Shown here in pieces: positions 6,666 through 7,906 of a stretch of 7,906 nt of DNA; within the stretch, counting starts at the first letter, position 1; every line of letters starts with the position of its first letter. The position numbers and the translations under genes are program-made. Where the stretch lies: positions 1-7,906 of the forward strand of contig DDRA01000165.1 of NCBI GenBank assembly GCA_002343545.1, in the 5' to 3' direction. Under the pieces are notes generated by a model. The model saw only the letters and a list, made by a program, of their open reading frames with translations. It was not told where the DNA came from and did not search any database. Source of the DNA: Bacteriovoracaceae bacterium UBA2428. GTDB taxonomy: Bacteria > Bdellovibrionota > UBA2428.

Positions 6666-6671
6666 ATTCTA
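6666..6671 (-). promoter_or_regulatory. Candidate -10 element of the ligase/phosphatase operon
   Basis: TAGAAT on the minus strand matches TATAAT at 5 of 6 positions and ends 6 nt before the GTG at 6659. A start 7 nt downstream would fall on the start codon itself, giving a leaderless mRNA. No convincing -35 lies 16-18 nt upstream, so the call rests on the hexamer and on the missing Shine-Dalgarno. Confidence 0.35.
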
Positions 6672-6695
6672 GCACCTATGTTAGCTTCGGGCTCC

Positions 6696-7565
6696 ATGGC
6701 CAAGCTTCGAGTCGGCATCGCGCAAATCCGTTCTACCGACGATCCGTGGGAGAACCTCCTGACCGTTCAATCGATGGTCGACGAGGCCCGACGCGAGAAG
6801 GTGGAGTTCCTCTGTTTTCCGGAGAACGTTTTTTACCGGGGTCCCAAGCGCTCGCCGAAGGGGGCCCAACGTTCCGAGGTCCACTTGCGCCGCGACGCCG
6901 AAGGTCGCCTCGCTCCCCACTCCGATTTTTCGCGCGCGCTCGCCGAATGTCTGGCGGCTTGGCCGATGACGGTCAGCCTGGGATCCGTGCTCGAGGAAAC
7001 CCCGGACGGCGAGCTTCCCTATAACGCCCACTGGGTCGTGCGCCCCGGCGTTCCGATCGACACCTACCGCAAGATTCACCTCTTCGTCTTCGAGTCGGCC
7101 ACGGCGACCTACCGCGAGACGGACGACGTGCGCGCGGGCGAGACGCCGGTCGTCGTCGACGTCGGCGGCTTCCGCGCGGGGCTTTCGATCTGCTTCGATC
7201 TTCGCTTCCCCGAGCTCTTCCGCCGTGAGGCGGTCGGGATGGGCGCGAACATGCTGCTCATTCCCGCGGCCTTCACCCGCGAGACGGGCGAGGCCCATTG
7301 GCACACGCTCCTGCGCGCGCGCGCCGTCGAGAACCTCTCCTTCGTCGTGGCGGCCGGGCAGTGGGGATCGCATTTCGACGCCAAGGGCACCGAGCTTTGG
7401 TGTTACGGGCACTCCTTGATCATCGATCCTTGGGGTCGCGTGCTCGCCGAAGGGCCGGCCGAAGGCGACGCCCTCGTCGTGGCCGATGTCGACACGGCCG
7501 AAGCCGAAGCCCGTCGGGCCAAGCTTCCCGTCTATCCCTCGGTTCGTCTCTTGGATCAGGGCTGA
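6696..7565 (+). CDS. Nitrilase-superfamily amidase, Nit1/deaminated-glutathione amidase type
   Basis: A 289-residue cytosolic carbon-nitrogen hydrolase. The catalytic triad is E43 (FPENVFYRG), K126 (TYRKIHLF) and C166 (GLSICFDLRFPELFR). The stretches DLRFPELFR, TGEAHWHTLLRARAVEN (197-213) and YGHSLIIDPWGRVLAEG (237-253) match the Nit1/YbeM branch, which hydrolyses deaminated glutathione, a side product of transaminases acting on glutathione, to 2-oxoglutarate and cysteinylglycine. A broader omega-amidase role is possible. Length is typical. Two in-frame ATGs exist, at 6678 (adding MLASGS) and 6696; I prefer 6696 because MAKLRVGIAQ is the usual start of the fold. Neither has a Shine-Dalgarno. 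A weak -10-like TATGTT (6677-6682) would suit the 6696 start. The gene diverges from the ligase across 36 bp and converges on the unknown gene to its right, overlapping it by 10 bp. Confidence 0.92.
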   Translation: MAKLRVGIAQIRSTDDPWENLLTVQSMVDEARREKVEFLCFPENVFYRGPKRSPKGAQRSEVHLRRDAEGRLAPHSDFSRALAECLAAWPMTVSLGSVLEETPDGELPYNAHWVVRPGVPIDTYRKIHLFVFESATATYRETDDVRAGETPVVVDVGGFRAGLSICFDLRFPELFRREAVGMGANMLLIPAAFTRETGEAHWHTLLRARAVENLSFVVAAGQWGSHFDAKGTELWCYGHSLIIDPWGRVLAEGPAEGDALVVADVDTAEAEARRAKLPVYPSVRLLDQG

Positions 7566-7906
7566 AGCTTATACGCGTCGAGCGAAGGGATCTCGGTGAA
7601 GCCGTAACCGGGCAAGGTCTTCTTCTTTTCGACGCTGCGGAACGCGAGGACCTTCGTTTCGTCGAGGATCGCGAAGATGCGCTTGGTCGGCGTTTCGGCG
7701 TCGACGGGCGCGATGCTTTCGAGCTCCGTCAGCTTGTCGCGATCAAGGGTGATCTGAACTTCGGCCTTCCCCTTGTTCTTGGGTCGCAGGGCCGCCTCGA
7801 GCGTCTTGAAGGTTTCGCTGCGTTTGGCGACCGAACCGAAGTAGGAGCCTTCGTGACGGACCGAAAAGTGACGGTTCCGCGTTTCCGGCGGCACGAGCCC
7901 GAAGTC
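7556..7906 (-). CDS. Unrecognised protein, C-terminal part (N-terminus beyond window)
   Basis: Open reading of 116 codons plus TGA (7556-7558), still open at the right edge. I do not recognise the family. The visible part begins DFGLVPPETRNRHFSV and is hydrophilic, rich in Lys, Glu and Thr, without a membrane segment or cysteine; it contains KAEVQITLDRDKLTELESIAP and KRIFAILDETKVLAFRSVEKKKTLPGYGF, which look like alternating strands and a helix of a soluble domain. A GTG at 7892-7894 could be read as a start but has no Shine-Dalgarno and the frame continues upstream, so I treat it as internal. Codon use resembles the neighbours and it is collinear with a real 3' overlap, which argues that it is a gene. 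The opposite frames are the less protein-like. Confidence 0.65.
   Translation of the reverse strand, partial: DFGLVPPETRNRHFSVRHEGSYFGSVAKRSETFKTLEAALRPKNKGKAEVQITLDRDKLTELESIAPVDAETPTKRIFAILDETKVLAFRSVEKKKTLPGYGFTEIPSLDAYKLQP

Noticed and set aside
7314..7325. Alternating GC run (also near 4364-4374) as a Z-DNA or simple repeat element
   Set aside because: Short Arg/Ala codon runs in GC-rich coding sequence explain both.
6681..7412. 243-codon minus-strand frame opposite the amidase
   Set aside because: Codon-aligned antisense to a gene whose catalytic triad is intact; no independent support.

Overview
The window is about 7.9 kb of GC-rich (low 60s percent by eye), very densely coding bacterial DNA. 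I find six genes, two of them cut by the window edges. Nothing mobile, no RNA gene and no CRISPR array is visible; only about 86 bases lie outside genes. The content (a bifunctional PBP1A-type murein synthase, a lipoprotein solute-binding protein, an O-antigen ligase/polymerase-type membrane protein) points to a Gram-negative with a peptidoglycan wall and probably surface polysaccharide. The style resembles Bdellovibrionota or another deltaproteobacterial-type lineage, but this is a low-confidence impression, not a placement.

Layout, left to right. (1) Minus strand: a PBP1A-type penicillin-binding protein (699-3239) followed 23 nt downstream by methionine aminopeptidase (start at 675, runs off the left edge); probably one operon. 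(2) A 27-bp divergent gap with a symmetric -10-like element inside a short inverted repeat. (3) Plus strand: an OppA-like family 5 solute-binding lipoprotein (3267-4895) with no permease or ATPase genes nearby. (4) Minus strand: an O-antigen ligase-like polytopic protein (5499-6659) overlapping by 4 nt (GTGA) a PAP2-type lipid phosphatase (4834-5502), whose 3' end overlaps the binding-protein gene tail-to-tail by 62 bp. (5) A 36-bp divergent gap. (6) Plus strand: a nitrilase-superfamily amidase of the Nit1/deaminated-glutathione amidase type (6696-7565), overlapping by 10 bp the 3' end of (7) an unrecognised minus-strand gene (7556 to the right edge).

Functional theme. PBP1A and an O-antigen ligase both release undecaprenyl pyrophosphate outside the cytoplasmic membrane, and a PAP2 phosphatase could dephosphorylate it for recycling. 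The translational coupling of ligase and phosphatase makes that link plausible but it remains inference. The binding protein, divergent from the murein synthase, might bind peptides, perhaps murein peptides. I see no convincing undescribed system. The most interesting signals are regulatory and architectural: first genes of transcription units have no Shine-Dalgarno sequence, and at least three of the four have -10-like hexamers almost touching their start codons, whereas the two downstream genes have clear Shine-Dalgarno sites. This suggests leaderless or very short-leader transcripts.
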